Of a DNA stretch of 6,993 nt, positions 5,734 to 6,993 are shown piece after piece. Where the stretch lies: assembly GCA_011620465.1 (NCBI GenBank), contig WOZC01000013.1:1-6993 (forward strand), given 5' to 3'. The translations under genes were made by a program, and so were the position numbers. Each line of letters starts with the position of its first letter. Position 1 is the first letter of the stretch. Under the pieces are notes generated by a model. It was not told the origin of the DNA. It did no database searches and worked only from the letters and a program-made list of their open reading frames with translations. This stretch comes from Anaerolineaceae bacterium (lineage in GTDB: Bacteria > Chloroflexota > Anaerolineae > Anaerolineales > Anaerolineaceae).

Positions 5734-6930
5734 CTAAACTCTTAATTTGTAACTCAACAAGCGCATACCATTTAAGATTACCATTAATATGCTGCCTTCG
5801 TGCACAAACATGCCAATCGACATATTCATCCAATCACTAAAAAACACGCTTGTTAACAAGACTAACACAACGCCAACCGCGATGACAATGTTTTGGCGCA
5901 TGTTACGGGCGGTGGCTTTGGTGAGACCCAGGGCATGCGGAAGCTTGCTGAAATCTGAATTCATCAAAACTACATCTGAGGTTTCGATAGCCACGTCTGT
6001 ACCGCTGCCCATGGCGATGCCGATATGTGCCAGCGCCAACGAGGGGCTGTCATTTACGCCATCTCCAACAAAGGCAACAATGTGACCATTCTTAATCAAA
6101 TCCTGGATATAAGCGGACTTATCTTCCGGCAGCATGTGCCCGTGTGCTTCGCTCAGCCCCAAGTCTCGGGCTACACGGTCGACCGTGCCCTGGTTGTCTC
6201 CAGAAAGCACCACCAGGTTATCAACACCCAACTTCTTGATTTTTGCCAGGTCTTCCTTGACGCCAGGACGAACCTGGTCCCGGATCCCGATTAATGCTTT
6301 CAGTTCGCCATCGATAGAAGTCAGAACGAGTGAGTTGCCTTCGGCTTCGAATTGAGCGATATCTGACCGTGCTTGTTCTGAGAGGCGGACACCTTCCTGC
6401 TCCATCAGGGCAACATTGCCTATTGCAACAGCATGCCCTTTGACCTGGGCAACGATCCCGCCGCCCTTGACGACGTTTGTTTTCTCGACCGGGTAGAGTT
6501 CGATATCGCCGATGTGATCCACAACTGCCCTGGCAAGCGGGTGGTCAGACTCCTCTTCAACGCTTGCAATATAGGACTTCACCGTCTCGACATCGTCCGA
6601 ATAAATTTGGATATCAGCCACCTCAGGGTTGCCAACCGTCAGTGTACCGGTTTTATCAAAAACGATGGTATCAACCCGGCTGAAATCGACAATGACTTCG
6701 CTGCCCTTTAACAGAATACCATGCCCGGCTCCGTTGCCGATGCCCGCTACATTAGAAACCGGTACGCCAATCACCAGTGCGCCAGGGCAGCCCAGTACCA
6801 GGATCGTGATCGCCAGCTCAATGTTCCGGGAGATCAGCCAGACCATAAGCGCAAGCACCAACACTGCCGGCGTGTACCAACTGGAGAAGCGGTCGATGAA
6901 ACGTTCCGTTCTCAAGAATTGTGCCGGCAT
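5734..6930 (-). CDS. P1B-type heavy-metal ATPase, main C-terminal portion (frame broken near 6905)
   Basis: A P1B ATPase pumps metal ions across the inner membrane using ATP. This reading frame holds the pump core: ERFIDRFSSWYTPAVL (9-24), the metal-binding helix with CPG (48-50), phosphorylation site DKTGT (92-96), SDHPLA nucleotide-domain HP motif (H130, P131), LSGDN (242-246) and GDGVND (289-294). It ends with two membrane segments, the last carrying HEGS (377-380) and N387. The ATG at 6930 is not the true start: the family normally has several hundred residues upstream, and the actuator segment is present just upstream in another frame. No good Shine-Dalgarno precedes it. CPG replaces the usual CPC, SPC or CPH, while HEGS resembles the HEGG signature of P1B-4 Co/Fe pumps. 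The HMA gene follows 16 nt downstream. The family is certain; function of this copy is doubtful because of the frame break. Confidence 0.85.
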   Translation of the reverse strand: MPAQFLRTERFIDRFSSWYTPAVLVLALMVWLISRNIELAITILVLGCPGALVIGVPVSNVAGIGNGAGHGILLKGSEVIVDFSRVDTIVFDKTGTLTVGNPEVADIQIYSDDVETVKSYIASVEEESDHPLARAVVDHIGDIELYPVEKTNVVKGGGIVAQVKGHAVAIGNVALMEQEGVRLSEQARSDIAQFEAEGNSLVLTSIDGELKALIGIRDQVRPGVKEDLAKIKKLGVDNLVVLSGDNQGTVDRVARDLGLSEAHGHMLPEDKSAYIQDLIKNGHIVAFVGDGVNDSPSLALAHIGIAMGSGTDVAIETSDVVLMNSDFSKLPHALGLTKATARNMRQNIVIAVGVVLVLLTSVFFSDWMNMSIGMFVHEGSILMVILNGMRLLSYKLRV

Positions 6931-6993
6931 AGACGCCAGAACCTTTGAGCTTGCTGACCGGGACGGACTCCCCAGTGATGCTGGCTTCGTTGA
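6818..6993 (-). pseudogene. Upstream fragment of the same P1B ATPase in a different frame (actuator domain)
   Basis: Reading from the right edge, with codons starting at 6991, gives NEASITGESVPVSKLKGSGVYAG and then TILENG. The first part is the actuator-domain TGES loop of a P-type ATPase, which dephosphorylates the enzyme. Homology ends at ENG (6905-6913). After this, 28 unrelated codons lead to a TGA at 6818-6820. Correct ATPase sequence resumes at ERFIDRFS in the frame of the downstream ORF, a +1 shift. From family memory (for example ZntA) about 38 residues should lie between the AG of VYAG and ERFIDRFS, while only about 7 are here, so roughly 30 are missing. A net deletion of length 2 modulo 3 would explain both facts. 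The gene's 5' end is beyond the window. Confidence 0.75.

Noticed and set aside
6909..6930. ATG 6930 as a genuine start of a short ATPase
   Set aside because: No proper Shine-Dalgarno. The preceding sequence in another frame is clear ATPase actuator domain, and the first seven residues read out of frame match nothing in the family.

Overview
The window reads as bacterial chromosomal DNA of moderate GC content, probably from a Chloroflexota (Anaerolineae-type) bacterium. That guess rests on the style of the LytR-CpsA-Psr (LCP) protein, with its Thr/Pro linker and Cys pair before the W-Y-S-R-S-R motif, and on the adjacent seven-helix membrane protein with a cytoplasmic coiled coil. It is an impression from family resemblance, not a phylogenetic result. 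No tRNA, rRNA, CRISPR array or insertion sequence was seen.

Left half (1-3744), all on the minus strand. An orphan pair encodes a 7-TM / GAF-like / coiled-coil protein (2131-3744) followed 6 nt later by an LCP-family cell-envelope protein (1090-2124). Downstream, after a 162-nt gap with its own extended -10 promoter, lies an ABC-2-type ATPase gene (1-927). It is open at the left edge, probably lacking only its last few residues. Its permease would lie outside the window.

Middle (3745-3879) is a compact divergent promoter region. A perfect tandem 12-bp repeat sits upstream of a consensus TATAAT for the rightward gene and of TACAAT boxes for the leftward gene.

Right half (3880-6993) has a metal-homeostasis flavour. 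A ZIP-family divalent metal transporter (3880-4734, +) is followed by a flavodoxin-like protein (4886-5410, +) with its own promoter and a leader containing a hairpin and a perfect 16-bp palindrome. These converge, across a strong bidirectional terminator (5432-5475), on a minus-strand operon: a P1B-type metal ATPase (5734 to the right edge) and a small soluble HMA metallochaperone (5484-5717).

The most notable points concern the ATPase. First, its reading frame is broken near 6905. The actuator-domain segment carrying TGES is in one frame and the segment from ERFIDRFS onward is in another. Roughly 30-35 expected residues between them are missing, so this copy carries an out-of-frame internal deletion or an assembly error. 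Second, its transmembrane metal motif is CPG rather than CPC, SPC or CPH, and its last membrane segment carries HEGS, resembling the HEGG signature of P1B-4 (Co/Fe) pumps. No wholly new system could be demonstrated. The unusual ATPase with its partner chaperone, and the 7-TM/coiled-coil plus LCP pair, are the best candidates for follow-up.
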